Positions 6,139 through 6,692 of a DNA stretch of 6,692 nt are shown here, piece by piece. The stretch comes from Puniceicoccales bacterium. GTDB lineage: Bacteria; Verrucomicrobiota; Verrucomicrobiia; Opitutales; LL51. Under the pieces are notes generated by a model that made no database searches, was not told the origin of the DNA, and saw nothing but the letters and a program-made list of their open reading frames with translations. The position numbers and the translations under genes are program-made. The stretch's first letter is position 1. Every line of letters begins with the position of its first letter. Where the stretch lies: assembly GCA_031266235.1 (NCBI GenBank), contig JAISBJ010000079.1:1-6692 (forward strand). Reading direction: 5' to 3'.

Positions 6139-6692
6139 CCGCCCCCGCCCTACTGGTCGTCGATGACGAAAAAATACGCGCGAAGCCCTGAAAAAATTGC
6201 TCTCCGCGGACTTCGACGCCTACATCGCCGCCAATCTCGCCGAGGCGCAAAATTATATTCGGCGACAACTTTTTCGGATTATTTTAACGGATCTTCGCCT
6301 GGGCGGTGACGCGTCTGGGCTGGACATCGTGCAGCTCGCCATCGCCAAAAATATCAACTGCGTGGGGATGACGGCTTTTGGCGACGTGGAAACGGCGGTC
6401 GCGGCGATGAAAAATGGCGCCTTTGACTTCGTTACGAAGCCGCTGAACCTCCAAAAACTCAAAATTACCCTGAAACAAGCCATCGCCAACGATCATAACC
6501 GCCCCATCAAAAATACCCATTTTTTGCCTTTTCCCGAGGAAAATAGCGCGATATTCGCCGAAAATTCCCCTTTCAAACGCACGCTCGACGATGCCATCAA
6601 AGTCGCCGATAACAGCGCCAGCATTCTCCCTTTTGGCGAAACGGGCACGGGGAAGGAGGTTTTGGCGCAGGCGATTCACCGATCCAGCAGGC
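6135..6692 (+). CDS. NtrC-family sigma-54 response regulator, frameshifted and cut by the window end
   Basis: The gene starts at an ATG overlapping the preceding stop. As written, the frame ends after 18 codons (TGA 6189-6191). One extra A in the A6 run at 6169-6174 restores VDDEKNTREALKK and an open frame to the window end (186 residues seen). In the repaired protein the receiver has acidic pocket D10-D11, phospho-acceptor D53 (ILTDLRL), T80 (MTAFG) and K102 (TKP). The AAA+ domain begins near 140 with the Walker A G-E-T-G-T-G-K174. This is the architecture of activators that remodel sigma-54 polymerase; the rest of the ATPase and the DNA-binding domain lie beyond the window. Every key residue downstream of the lesion is intact, which suggests a sequencing error, a very recent mutation or frameshifting during expression. 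The target genes and the partner kinase are not visible. Confidence 0.88.

Noticed and set aside
6059..6679. Leftward open frames opposite the regulator gene
   Set aside because: The plus strand encodes a clear receiver and Walker A sequence once the one-base lesion is allowed for, so the antisense frames are shadows.

Overview
The window is bacterial and comes from a Gram-negative organism. It encodes a full-length periplasmic tail-specific protease of the Prc type with a signal peptide, and the start of an NtrC-type (sigma-54 activator) response regulator. Composition is moderate, without strong GC or AT skew. The beta-CASP protein and the hydrolase remind me of Verrucomicrobiota (Opitutae-like) homologues, but that placement is from memory and of low confidence. 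Nothing here looks like phage, plasmid, insertion sequence or CRISPR.

Layout. Positions 1-253 hold no complete gene. They contain a 137-bp direct duplication of the 3' end of the neighbouring gene, and each copy carries an A/T-tract hairpin. Positions 254-5118 are a leftward block of three genes, in transcription order: prc (2641-5118), an alpha/beta hydrolase of the haloalkane dehalogenase/OleB type (1738-2640, starting on the base after the prc stop), and a beta-CASP metallo-beta-lactamase-fold ribonuclease-like protein (254 to about 1621). The hydrolase is probably translated by coupling to prc. The last gene probably also has its own promoter and an ATG start internal to the longest open frame.

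The 357-bp interval 5119-5475 is divergent. It holds the leftward prc promoter, a 96-bp tandem duplication, and a tRNA-Gly(CCC) gene. The duplication's left copy contains only the first 48 nt of a tRNA-Gly gene. The right copy completes the tRNA, but its D stem carries an A.C mismatch that the broken copy lacks.

From 5476 rightward there is a two-gene operon. An unrecognised, mostly helical 220-residue protein with acidic ends overlaps by ATGA the start of an NtrC-family response regulator. The regulator gene has an apparent one-base deletion in an A6 run near its 5' end and runs off the window.

How the genes relate. The leftward block combines envelope protein turnover (Prc), a hydrolytic enzyme with an Asp nucleophile, and probable RNA processing. 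These look like co-transcribed housekeeping functions rather than one pathway. The rightward pair looks regulatory, but no histidine kinase is visible. The points most worth checking are the frameshifted regulator, the two similar short duplications flanking the three-gene block, the D-stem difference between the tRNA copies, and the unknown protein coupled to the regulator.
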